From the NCBI RefSeq assembly GCF_028583425.1, contig NC_072795.1, positions 10,253,001-10,317,000 of the forward strand: a stretch of 64,000 nucleotides of DNA. Reading direction: 5' to 3'. The stretch comes from Eublepharis macularius (lineage: Eukaryota; Chordata; Lepidosauria; Squamata; Eublepharidae). Of the stretch, positions 33,601 through 47,200 are shown in pieces. A model generated the notes under the pieces. The model had not been told where the DNA came from. It did no database searches and saw only the letters and a list, made by a program, of their open reading frames with translations. The first letter of the stretch is position 1, and each line of letters starts with the position of its first letter. The position numbers and the translations under genes are program-made.

Positions 33601-36600
33601 CTGCCCTGTGGTCTTCCCTTGAACCAATGCAGAAGTCCCTCTTACCTTGGATGTCTGGGTGATTTGCCATGAAGAGCAGCGCCCACTGCAACGTGAAGGA
33701 TATTGTTGCTGTTCCTGCGATGAAGAGGTCAAAAATACACTGAGTCAGATTGTCTTCACTGTATGTCGAGTTAGGGTCATTCTTGCTCTGTTGTTGATAA
33801 GAAAAGGCGATATCGTATTATCAGAAAATTCTAATCATTTGGACTCTGTAGCCAGGGATATTAAGGCTCCTTAAAAATACAGAGAGGAAGCATCAGGCCA
33901 ATTACAACCCTCCTCCCCCAAAGGCACATTCTACTAGAATGTTATTGAGGCCATGAATTTGACCCATGGGTCCAGGCAAGTTTTCTTGTCCAAAATAGCA
34001 ACAATAAAAAGCTTGAGGAGCAAAGTGATCAGTACAAATCACATATAATCTTCAGAAGAACAACAACAAAATCTGAACAGATTTTACATTTATAACCTAT
34101 TGGATAAATTGTAATAACAAATGTAATAACAAAGTGTTATTACAAATTATTATTATTATTATTATTATTATTCCTTTCTCACTGAGATCCAAGGCAGATT
34201 ACAATCCCATTCATTGCCGATTATGTGTCAGTGCATCAAAATTCGTTATATGACACAAACATTATCGGAAATTTCCCTCTTCTGGACTTTGCACTTTGGT
34301 TCTTTCATTTGAAGGGTTTCTTCCTTTTTGCTTTGGGTTGCTTATGAATCTGAATACTTGGGAAATGCTCTTTCTTTAGTTGAATCAGTTCCCTTTCCAA
34401 CAATACTGCACAGCATCATGAAATCCTCTGTGTGCTTAAAATGTGTTAAAATTTCTGAGTAGTTTACATGTTTGTAAGCAACGCATAGCACCTCAACATC
34501 TTAGCCAGTGACCAGAGAGAAGCTTTCCTTTCAATCTTCTGAACCCAGAGCTCATACAGCAAATAGGCATTCATGGAATCCAGTTTGTCTTCATTATTTT
34601 CATATGTATTGAATGTATCTTGTGTCACATACAAGATGGATACTTACTTTCTTCATCTGACATAGGTAGAAATCAATGAAATCTTGTGGCTCGTGTGCAG
34701 CCTGATGCTCTTTATGCTTTTCTATCTCCTTCTTTGCAAATGAATGCACAGCCTCTATGCTCAAAAGCACCTTTTTCTGAGGCCCCGGGAGGCGTTCCAT
34801 GAGCCACGGGAAAACTTCATACAGCTACAGGAAACAGGAGAGCAAAATCCTATCAGTACCATAAGATAGCTCCGTCCATAAGATAACTGTTTTGGCTCTC
34901 CTATCAGCATCAATGCTCGGGTCATACCAATTAAATTTGCTCTCTGTGAGTATAAAGTGGGACAAATGGTAGAACTGGCTAGAAAGGAAATGCTTAAGCA
35001 GCCCTCCTGACAACTTTCTTCTCCTGATTCCAGAATCCAAAGGTACTTTCCTGTAATAAAATACATGATCAGGAGATTGTCATACTTCTGCTATCAATTG
35101 CTTTGCATAGCCATCACCAGGTCCTTCTGAGTGCTTGGTGCTACCCATGTTACTCAGTTGCACCCAAATCATACAGATGTTTAGTGGCACCTTATACACT
35201 AACAACTTTTATTCTAGCATAAACTTTTGTGAATCACAGCATCAGATGCTGGAATAAATGCTATTAGTCTTTGAGGTGGTTCTGGACCTCTCTTTAATAA
35301 TAAAAGTATTTTAATAAATACCCTTGGTGGAATGTGTAAAATTAGTCGGTATAGTTATAGCTAGATGTTCTGTTTATAGTGAATGGGCTTGGCTAATGTA
35401 GTATGCCTCAGGGGAGAATGATAATGAGTTGGATTCTGCGATCAGTGGAAGATACAAACAACTGAAAATATTCCCTACTTTCCCTTCCCCTAGCACCCAT
35501 TTAAGATGCTTTTTTATATGATCAGAATTCAGAATAAAACATGAATCCAAATACTATACCAGTATCTTGGACCCAAATATTGGGAATACTGAATATATAT
35601 AGTATTCTGGATACCCAAATCTGAATACCCAGATCTGATTTTCTTCTTTTTACCTAGCTGGTTTCATCCCAATGTTTCTTAATAATTCTATTTTTTTTTG
35701 AAAAATTTTTTATTGGGTTAGAATCCATCATTTTTACATTTACATTCAATTTACCCCAGTTTTTCATTTCTAACCCCCTCCCTTTCCCCCCCCCTTATTG
35801 ACTTCCAACAGTTTTCCAACCCTTTGTCCCTTTTCCCTTACTTCTATTAAATTCCTCTATCTAAAACAAATATATATTCTCCATTATTCTAAGCAGTACA
35901 TCCTTAACTATTTTTAATATTATATACCCAAACTGTAAGTCTTTGTTTCCATCTTAGATAAACAATTTATCCCATTCTCCAATTTTAAATCCTTCTATAT
36001 ATCATGAACCATATAAATCTTACATTCATTTAAATCAAACAATTTGACTTATTCTCTATATATTGCTCATTCTATCTCTTTATAATAATTCTATATAACT
36101 ATCATCACATAGTCAATCAATTTAACTCATCTATACCTTCAGACATTCAGTTTGGTGCATTGTACACATCTTATCAAAGAAAGAAAATATTATTGGTTAC
36201 TCAGTCCTTATATTTAATCCTTATAGTTGATTATTTTCTATCAATATTCTGTTTATTAGCCTATATATATAGCCTATATATATCTATATATATGTCAATC
36301 TGTTAATCTAACTGCTTATAAATTCACATTTATCTCTTCTCCCCCCGGTAAAGTCACCCCCCTCTACATTTTATTATACTTCAGTAGTTCTCAAACTGCC
36401 ACAGTTTTCCTCCCACCTCCCATTTCTTCTCCAGATATTTTTTCAGCTTCTCCCAGTCTGTGTTAAACTGCCCTGAGTCCAGATTTCTCAGTTTTCTTGT
36501 CATCTTGTCCATTTCAGCCATGTACAGCAATTTATAAATCCAATCTTCAATAGTTGGCACTTCTTGTACTTTCCATTTTTGCGCATATAAAAGTCTAGCT

Positions 36601-39600
36601 GCTGCCGTCATGTAAAATATCAGCGTCCTATGATGGGCTGGAATTCCCTCCATTCCCAAGTTCAGTAGCAGGAGTTCTGGATTCTTATTGATTTGAAATT
36701 GTAAAATTTCACTCATTTCTCTTATTATTTCCCCCCAGTACTGCCTAGCTACCTCACACGACCACCACATATGATAGAGGGAGCCTTCATGCTTCCTGCA
36801 TTTCCAGCATTTATTAGAAGTGTTCAAATTCCCTAGCGCAATCTTCTTTGGTGTCATGTACCAACGATAGATCATTTTATAAATGTTCTCTTTAATGCTA
36901 GTACATGTCGTTGTCTTTATTGTAGTCTTCCACAAGTATTCCCATGCCTCCATTGTTATTTCTTTGTTGAAATTTATAGCCCATTTCACCATTTGTGTTT
37001 TAACCGTCTCATCCTTGGTATACCATTTCAACAGTACTTGGTATACCTTGGATATTCTTTTCTTGTCCTCTTTAAGAAGGGTCTGCTCTAGTTCCGAATT
37101 CTCTAATCGTATACCTCCCTTTACAGAGTCCGAGTTATACAAGTCTCTGATCTGTCTATACTGGAACCAATCGTAATTAGGTGATAGTTCCTCTTGCGTC
37201 TTTATTCTAAGTTTAGCTGCTTCAATTTTAGTTATTTCTTTGTAAGTTAAACATTGTCATTCATTATCAACAGCTCTCGGGTCTATCACCTCATATGGAA
37301 CCACCCACCAAGGAGTTCCTTCTTGTAAATAATTTCTGTACTTCTTCCAGATTGTGTATAGACTTCTCCGTACAAAATGGTGCAGGAACATCGAGTTGAC
37401 CTTTACTTTGTCATGCCATAGGTATGCGTGCCATCCGAATATTTTTTTATATCCCTCTAGGGCTAATAATTTCTTGTTCTTTAATGTCATCCACTCTTTC
37501 AGCCAAAGTAGGCAGATTGCATCGTGGTAAAGTCTCAGATTGGGCAGTTGCATTCCGCCTCTTTCCTTTGCATCTTGTAAAACTTCCATTTTCACTCGAG
37601 GCTTCTTGCCTGCCCATACAAAATCTGATATTTTCCTCTGCCATTTTTCAAATTGTTTAGAGTCTCTGATGATTGGTATTGTCTGTAGCAAAAACATCAC
37701 TCTTGGTAACACGTTCATTTTAACTGCTGCAATCCTACCCAACCATGACAGATTGAGCCTATTCCATTTAATCAAATCTCTCTCTATCTGAGTCCATAGT
37801 TTTTCATAATTGTTCTTGAATAAATCTATATTCTTTGCAGTCAGTTCAATTCCCAAGTATTTCACCTTACTTGTTACTTCACAGTCCGTTGTTTCCATTA
37901 GCAATTGTTGTTTCTGCTTAGTCATATTTTACATAATATCTTTGACTTCTTTTTGTTAATATAAAAACCTGCCAAGTCTCCAAACTCCTTGATCTTGTCT
38001 ATCACTTTTGGCATGTTCTCCAATGGGTCCTCTACGATTAACATTATATCGTCCGCAAATGCTCTGACCTTGTATGAATAGTCCTTTATTTTTATTCCTC
38101 GAATTTCCTCGTCTTGTCGTATTTGTATCATCAGGATCTCCAATACTAAAATGAACAACAGTGGAGACAACGGGCAACCTTGTCTTGTTCCTTTACTTAT
38201 AATCAGTTTCTTAGTCAGTTCATCATTCACCACAATTGCTGCAGTCTGGTCTCTGTAAATTTCCTTGATTGCTCTGATGAATCTTTCTCCTAATTGTAGC
38301 TTTTCCATAGTGGCAAACATAAAGTCCCAGTTTAAATTGTCAAATGCCTTTTCAGCGTCAACAAAGAAGAAACCAACCTCTTTATCACAACGCTTGTCAT
38401 AATATTCAATAGCATCAATCACTGTCCTTAAATTGTCTCTTATTTGTCTGTCTGGCAAAAATTTCTTAATAATTCTAGATATTGCCTTCATGGATCACAA
38501 ATGTTAAAAAAATAGCTCAAATCACTCATCAGCTCTTATAGAACATTACCCCCACCCTGCTGAGGAGGGAAGCACACATTTACTTGTTTGTGAGGAAACC
38601 GTTTTAGATTTTGAAAAAGTAAAGAGATGCATACATGTGTGCATTCATGCATTCCTTCTCACAGGTGATGAAATTTCTGTCCAGACTAGACATAGGCATG
38701 AACTGGGAAAAAAAAAACGAACCACAAGGTTCAAGGTTCGTACAGTTTTACAAACCATGAACCATGAACTTTCACAAACTTGCCTCAGTTTGCGAACCGG
38801 TTCATGTGGTTCGTGAAAAAATCACTTCCGGGGCAGCAGAAGGCCTGCAGAATAGGGGTGTGGGCTTCCGGTTTCCCCCTTTTAAATGCCAGCTGCTTTT
38901 CATCTGATGGGAGGGGAATCCCCATCAGCTGAAAAAAGCTGCCGGCTGTTCTGCTTCCCATGTTTGCAGAAGTTTGCTTATTCCCTGCTGGCTTATTCCC
39001 TGCTGGCTTTTAAAGCCAAGAAAGGGCTAAATGATTGGTTTTCCCTTCCTCCTTTGGGGTATGCACACACAGTCTTTTTTTTCAAAGGGAAGAAAGTGTA
39101 GCAATATTGTAACATTGCAGGATTGCATCATTGTAACATTACTGCACTTTCCTCCTGGCTTTAAAAGCCAGGAAAGGATTTAATAGCTGCTTTTCCCTCC
39201 CTCCATGGCATGTTTCAGGCTTTGCAAAGAGAAAAAAAACCAAGCATTTTGCACAGCCCTTTGGAAACAAAGTGGCAGGGAAGCAGAAGTAGCTACTGCT
39301 GCTTTCTTTTTCCATAGTTGGGTGGTTTCTATTGCCAGATCTCTATATTTAATCATTTTTTTCTTGTTCTTTTTCTTTGACTCTGGCACCCCCAGGAATA
39401 ATAATAATAATAATAAGAGGAGGAGGAGGAAGAGGAAGAAGAAGTCTGCCTTTATTACTAAGATCCAAGGTGGATTACACGCTGCAAGTGAATATTGTGT
39501 AATCAGTTGCTAGGGCCTAGAGCAAACTGTAACTGGTGCAAAATGCAATATAATCAACAGGACAATCAATGAAAAAGACATACAATAGGCTATGTAAATT

Positions 39601-42600
39601 TGAAAACGAGTGTAAGGCTTTCTGAAACAATGCATAATTAATTAACATTACATCTTTAGCAACATCATACTACCCAGTAGGATCATATCTACATCAGCAG
39701 ATCATATCTAATAGCATAGTCTATAGATCCTTTCCCCTTACTAGAATATCTCTTTGATACAGTTCCCCAGGGCCTGTAAAATGGAGATGTTCTGTCAGGC
39801 CTTTGGCTGAGGACCAGCAGGTGTCCTCCCCCTCTCCACTTAAGACCACCACTTTTTCTATGACTGCCCTCGGCCATGTGTTATGCCCATATGCTATGGT
39901 ATATGGGGACTCCCAACTGTTTATTTAAGTAGCATATGTATAAAGCGCCTGGACTATAACAACTGTTAAGATTGCAATAGATTTTTACAGTTTTTATGAT
40001 TAATTTATTCTATTTTATGGATGTTGTGAGCTGCCCTGAGCCTATTCGTGGGGAGGTGAGGTATAAATCGAATCAAATAAAATAAATAAATAAACTATTT
40101 CTGAGTAGAAAGCCCACGTGAATAATTCAGTTTTACTTAGCTTGTAGAAAGCAAGGAGAGCAGGAGCTTTTCTGCTCTCCTTGGGCAGGCCATTACATAA
40201 GGTTGGGGCTACCACAGAGAAAGTGTGTGTGTGGGCAGCTATCGATTCTGCACAATTGCAGGATCGTATATGCTGTTCAGATGAGCAAAGCTGCCATGGT
40301 GGAACATAGGGGGAGAGGCAGTTTCACAGATATGATGGATCATGGTCATCAAGGACTTTGAGTATGACAGTCCTGACCTTGAAATGAGCCCACTAACTGA
40401 CAGGTAGCAAATGGACAGACTGCAGAATGGCCATGATATGCACAATTTGTCTCGCTCCTGAGAGTAAATGAGCTGCAGCATTTTGCACCATCTAGAGACT
40501 CCAAGTTGACTCTGAGGGGAGACCTATGTTGAGTGTATTGCAGTAAACTAGTCTCGACTACCATGGCTTGAATCCAGGAGGCCAGATTGGTTGTGTTGAA
40601 GTAGGGGGACACCTTCCAGGGTATCTTGAGTTGGGAGAAGACCTTTTTGGCTGCTACATTTTCTTGCTTCTCTAGCAGCAGTGCTGGATCCAGTATAACC
40701 CCCAGATCTGAATCAGTCAGTATCAACTGAACTCCATCAAAGGTTGGGCACACAATGTTCTTAAAGATCTTGTTTTTTCAACCAGCATTATTTAGAGTAT
40801 AGAAAATCTTAGGCTGACTGCAAAGCAAATTCTTTTCAACCAAATTTTTTCCAAAGTGACTCAAATCCTTCTATTGTGTAGCCTGAAGATCTTCTTATCT
40901 GAAAATTGACTGTGCAGGATGTTAACCTGCTAAACATGAAGTCTTGAGTTGACCTGCTGGAAATCCTAGAATGATGTACTAAATGGATCCTGTTAGAAGC
41001 CTTAATAATATGTGGATAAGCATTCCATTACACTGTTTAGTGGGAACCTTCTAAGAGTACTATGAAAGCAGTCAAGAACTATGAGTGGTTCCGCACACGT
41101 TGGATAATGCACTTCCAATCCTCTTTATAGATCATTTGGAACAGATTTTTTTGTGTGCGGAACAAAAAATTCACCTCAAACGATTGATAAAGTGTGTTGA
41201 AAGTGCATTATCCAACGTGTGAGGAATCAGCCATAATTTGGAAACTTAACTGAAAAAAATGATGAAGTTGGTAGTATGCCTATGACAGAGCCGTAACAAA
41301 GCTGAAGACCTAAGACAAGTCATGAAGAGGGTATTTATTTATAGGAATGTGGAAGATGTTATCAGAACACTGGTCATATTGGTCTCAGGCAAATAAATGG
41401 AATGAAATTATACATGAAATTTTGGAAAGTGGTTTATGTAATCACCTGTTGTATGTCTTTAGGATTTCTCTGCTTTACATGTGTTGTATCTCAATAAAAC
41501 ATTTTTCTGTGAAACTACTGAGTCAAATGTTCCTCACTGGTTCAACATGGCCCATGGGGGCAAAAAGAACACAGATTTACACAATATATATATCAACTAG
41601 TTTATCTGGAAGATCAGCCAGCAGAGGTAAAGTGTGAATAATGATGCTTATATCCAAGCCTATGAACAGGAGTCTCCCATCTATTTTTTGGTTGTTCATC
41701 ATCAAAATGAGTAAGTTTTCTTATCCTGAAAGAACCCATTCAAACCATCAATGTTTGAGTGAACCAATTAATAAGTGAAATTCCTCTGCATCCTTGTTCA
41801 TATTCAGGCTGGAAGGAAAGGAAATCAGAGGGATACCTGTCTGGCCCAATAGGAAAACAAAAGAAAATGACTTACACCATGACCGATGCTACCTGTAAAT
41901 TGTAACATGTAGTCAATGGCTTCCATCAACTTGAGAAATTCTTTATCTTCAACAGAAAAACTGTGTCCAAAAGTCGCATCACAGATCATATTGGAGACAG
42001 AAATAGTGATGGGAATTGAAGGGTCAAAGGGCTGCCCTGCAAATAATGTTGTTTGCAAAATATTAATATTTCCCCCCTTCTGTGAATATTCAGAATAGAT
42101 TTATAGTATTTCTAGTAGCTGGAGTGACAGACTAGGAATTACCTGCTCCGCTATGGAATCTTGCTGGGTGACATTGGGTGAGTCACATATAGAGATGGGC
42201 ACGAACAGAAAAAAAACCCCGAACATTCACAAACAGGGACTCACGAACAACCACAAACATGGCCCCGTTCACAAACATGTTCGTGGTTGGCTGTTCATGG
42301 GGCCCAGCAGGCTCTCCTCCAGCCATCATCCAAGTCAAGATCCCTCCTGCACCACTCCCAGAAACCTGACCTGAGCAGGCACCAGGAAAGGCACCAATAA
42401 TAAATAATAGCTTGGCCCCAGAGCCTGGCAGCAGCCCTGGAACCTGAAGGGGTAGATCCCTACAACACAACTCCAAGAAACTTTACCTGAGCAGGCAGCA
42501 GGAAAGGTACCCATAATAAATAATAGCTTGGCCCAGAGCCTGGCAGCAGCCCTGGAACTTGAAGGGGTAGATCCCTATCCCACCACACACAAAGAAAATT

Positions 42601-44249
42601 CAAGCTCCAATGCACTCTATCAAAATGCCAACAGCAACTCTCTCTCCTCTGTCTGCAAAGTCAGAGCTGGGAGCCCCCCTCCCCCCTAGTCTTTGCTTTC
42701 TTATTGTAACAAATTTGGAGCTCCACACTTGAAAGGGAGACCTGCCTATCAAGCTAAATTGGGCTTAGATTGGGGTTTCCAGGGCAACAGCAGGAGTTCA
42801 GACAGAGTTCAGACAATCCCTGCCGAAGTTGCCACAGGAATTGATTGCAGGTGCCAGACTGTCTGGCTTGACGAACAGCAATGAACGAGGCTTGCAACGA
42901 CCACCTGTTCATTTAGAAAGGGGCCTCATGAACAGCTTGTTCACGAACAGCAGATTGGGCTGTTTGTGGCTTTTTTTGGTTCGTATTGCTGTTCGTGCCC
43001 ATCTCTAGTCACATACTCTCAGCCTAACCTATCTCACTGGGTTGTTGTGACGAAAAAATGGAGGATTGGAGAATGATGTAAGCCACTTTGGGTCCCCATT
43101 GGGGATAAAGGTGGTATAGACGGATTAAAATAAAAGAAATAACATGAATTTTGTAGTGGAGTTCATAGCTATGCAACAGATCTTCACAATAGCAGGGGAT
43201 TAGCACTGGCCCCAAACCAGACAGCCAATTTCCCTCTTCTCAGCTTGTGACAGCCAAAGCTACTTATGGAACTGGGCTTCAGCAGGACAATCTTTGCAGA
43301 CTCTAGGAGAAGCAGCTTTCCGTCCTCCAAATATGAGCCTCTAGCCCGGCATAATCTATTGCATCCTGTGTTGGATTTAGGCCTTGGAGGAAGATGAACC
43401 TGTTTTTCAATTACCTGCTTATCTCAGGCCCAACTCCATTTACACCTCTCACCCAAGTAAGCCCAGAGACAGCGTCGTCTTCCTTCAACAGCTGAAACTG
43501 TAAGCCCATAAGAACTCATTTCTGGTAGATCCCAGCATATAATAAATATGGTACCATCTAAGGCACTTGTTATTTATAGTCCTTATAGGGTTGTCAACTT
43601 TGTGGGCAGAGCCTGAGGAGGGCAATGTTTGGGGAAGGGAGGTGCCTCAGTGGGGTGTAATAATGATACCACAGCCAAGCTCAACTATAATAATTAACAA
43701 TTAATAGAATGCTGATAGATCTAATACAATCAGTGATTTCTTGGTTATGTGTTTGATATAAGCAATACAATTGCTTGGTTGCTCTGTTAGTTATAGTAAG
43801 TGATGACCATAAGAATTAAGAACTCTGTCTCAGAGACAGAGTATAAGCAAGCATTAGATTCAGAGGAGTTAGCTGTGTTAGTCTGTAGTTGCGAAATAGT
43901 AAAAAGTCCAGTAGCACCTTTAAGACTAACCAACTTTATTGAAGCATAAGCTTTCAAGAACCATAGTTCTCATCGTCAAATGCATGCAGGGTATCCATGC
44001 ATCTGACAAAGAGAACTGTGGTTCTTGAAAGCTTATGCCTCAATAAAGTTGGTTAGTCTTAAAGGTACTACTGGACTTTTTACTATTGAAGCCAGCTGAG
44101 TGACCTTGGGCTAGTCACGGCTCTCTGGAGCTCTCTCAGCCCCACCCACCTCACAGGATGTTTTGTTGTGGGGATAATAATAATGGCATACTTTGTAAAC
44201 TGCTCTGAGCGAGCATTAAGTTGTCCTGAAGGGCGGTATATAAATCGAA

Positions 44250-44283
<34 letters not shown>

Positions 44284-47200
44284 ATTGTTATTAAGCAAGC
44301 AAGCATTGCATTTTTGTCAGACAGGCAAAGGAATGCTTAAAAGGTAACATGTTCAGACAATAGCTTATTCTGTCGGGTCACACATGTGTAATGTAACAAA
44401 CTGACTTTGCACTTTAAAGGGTGACATGCATACTAAAATTTCTAACTGAAATATAACTGTGAATTGATCATTGCTATAAAAGTTGGTTGCTTAGGGGAGG
44501 GTTAGAAGATACCATTTTGCTTTGGATTATCCTGTCATTTCATTGTAATTAAAGTTTGTGATCCATTCTCCTTACTCCAGCCTTTGTGTCTGATTGGATA
44601 AGCCATCGAAGAGCCGACTTCGGCTTAACAATAACATAAAGTCCACCTTCCAAAGCTGCCATTTTTCTGTAGAGGAACTTATGCCTATAGTCTGGAGATC
44701 AGTTTTAATTCTGGGAGATCTCCAGGCCTATTTTGGGGCTGGCAACCTATTTGTACAGTTAAATTATTCCAAACATCCAGTGAGTAATTTAAAAAAAAAG
44801 TTATACCACAGTAACCATGGACCAGCTGTTTCCTAATATCACATACCCTTTGAAGATGCAAAAGTCTCAATAAGCTGTTGGGCCTCCTGTTGTATTTGGT
44901 GCTCCAGGCCTTTATTCCCCAGTCCCAGCTTCCGCATGGCAACTATGCCACATTTCCTCTGCTGCTTCCAGGTGTGGCCATTTGACAATATCATACCTAC
45001 GGTCAGGAAGAAACAATGAGAAATTAGTACTAAAAAAATCCCTGTTAATAATGGTTTGGTTGTCAGCCTAGAAAAGAGACTGTGTGATGAAAAGTTACCA
45101 CCTTTTAAAAAAAATATAGAACTGCAATCCCATTGCAGAATCAATGCCATGTGTTTTGGTGATATGTCTCCGATACTGGCCAACTATATATGCTCCAGAA
45201 AAGCAAAGCTTATTCACTCCCTTCTTCCAGCATTCAAACATTCAGGGCTAGTATACAGTACATTTTGTCCTATCTAACTGATCTTGACTATCCCTCATTT
45301 TAATGCTATTTTAATTAGGGATGCCATGAAGTTTATGGGGAACATCTCTGATAATTGAGGATACCTTATTCAATTTTAAAGGCCAGATGTGTTTCAATCA
45401 ACAAAGGACTTATTGATTCACCAGCAAAGGACTTGAACATGAGAATAAGATTTAAATGTAACGCCCAAAATACAAATGTATAAAGAAGTAGATCTTGAGC
45501 AGAAATATCCTTTATTTTCTTATAATTAGATATATGATAAGAGTTTACTGTTGTATTCTGGTATATTATCTATTAATGTTAAAAGTTATAGTGTTTATGT
45601 AGAAGTGGCAAAAGTAGGTAGTATTAAATATGCAGCAATGATGGAACAAACAATGTACTTGTAAAAGAGATTAGTTATGAAATTTGAAAATTGAGAATGT
45701 TGAACATAAGTTTACCCAATATAAGTAGGTATCATTTTATTTTATAGATAATGTCCTTAAAAAATTAATGAACGAGATGTTGGGAAAAATATTTCCTGTT
45801 TTATATATTGTATTATTTAGAATTATTTTAGATCTATGCTATTATCTTACTATATAAAAGAGTAAGTGTGTTCTAGACAACTTACTTCCTATCCTGGTGT
45901 GTCACCAGAGGGTGCAGCTGTGAAGGAAACCCAGGCTGGGATCAGGAGGAAAGCAAGTGGCTATGCCCACCCCCTGCCTTCACCGGCTGTGATCATGCAT
46001 GGAGCAGCTGGCAATGCCCACCCCACACCTTCACCCGACCAGGATCAGACAAAGAGCAAGTGGCAATTCCCATTCCCCTTTCACCTGGCTGGGATCAGGA
46101 GTGGAGCACGTGGCAATGCCCGCTCCCCTTCACTCAGCCAGGATCAGATATGAAGCAGCTAACAATGTGCACCACCCCTTCACATGACTGGGATCAGGTG
46201 TGGAGCAGGTGGCAATGCTCACCCCCACCATCACATGGACAGGATTTGGAGCAGAGCAGATAGCAATGCTGGCCCCTGCTTTCACCCAACTGGATTCAGG
46301 TGTGGAGAAGGTGGTGATTCACGACACCCAGCTTCACTTACCTGGGATCAGGAGTGGAGCAGGTGGCAATGCCTGTCCCCCACCATCACCCAGTTGGGAT
46401 TGGGAGCAGAGCAGGTGGCAATACCTGCCCCCTTCAGCTAGCTGGGATCAGGATCAGAGCAAGTGGAAATGACCCCCCAACCGTCACACAGGTGGGATCA
46501 GGAGCAGAGGAGGTGGCAATGTCTTCCTTCTTTACCCAACTGGGATCAGGAGCAGAACAGGAGGCAATGCCTGCCCACTGCGATCACCCAGTTGGGATCA
46601 GGAGCATAGCAGGTGGCAATGCCCATCCCTTTCACCTGGCTGGGGTCAGGAGCAGAGAAGGTGGCAATGCCCACCCCCACCATCACTCAGTTGGGATTAG
46701 AAGCAGAGCAGGTGGCAATACCAGTCTCTTTCACCTGGCTGGGGTTAGGAGCAGAGCAGGTGGCAATGCCCACCTCCTGCCTTCACCTAGCCAGGATCAG
46801 GCATGGAGCAGGAGGCAATGCCAACTCTCCCTTCAACCAGCCGGAATCAGGCATGGAGAAGGAGGCAAGGCCTTTCCCCCATTCACCCAGCTGGGATCAG
46901 GTGTGGAACTGACAAACAAAATCGGCCGTTCTTGTACCAAGCTATCGAATACAGAGGGAAACCACACCCACAGGAAACAGGTTAACAATTAGTAGAAAAA
47001 TTGTAATTATTAAGTGCAATTGAAAGTGCAAAGTGCTACTAATTCATAAATACTTCCATAAATCCATTCATAAATACAGGAGACAATAGTACATTCTTAA
47101 CACTCATACAAAAAGACCTTATCAAATAACTAATTCCGGGTACCTAGCAGTCTTTATACAAATACCTCCATTCATCAAACCAATTCCAATACATTAATAC

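Larger units (their letters stand above)
43664..44630. mobile_element. Solo LTR-like fossil with nested repeats
   Basis: Starts TG (TGATACCACAGCC) and ends CA (CGGCTTAACA), with a 4-bp duplication ATAA on both sides. It holds a TATAAAAG box-like motif and AATTAAAG near the 3' end. It is a solo LTR of a retrovirus-like element with no internal coding part. It has been entered by a foldback repeat (43862-44085) and a SINE (44086-44290). It is moderately old. Confidence 0.6.
43585..44750 (-). repeat. Interspersed squamate repeat split by a solo LTR
   Basis: The left half (to 43659: GGGTTGTCAACTTTGTGGGC, GGTGCCTCAGTGGGGTGTAA) and the right half (from 44635: CATAAAGTCCACCTTCCAAA, GATCTCCAGGCC) join into the usual repeat once 43664-44630 is removed. 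Confidence 0.7.

Noticed and set aside
38462-38491. Start codon of the L1 reverse transcriptase frame at 38491
   Set aside because: The first ten residues come from the flanking target duplication and host DNA; the L1 sequence begins at 38461, so it is a chance Met.
46354-46992. 212-codon plus-strand open frame
   Set aside because: It lies in the minisatellite; all three frames are long there because the unit has few stops, and the translated repeats differ by frame without any domain.
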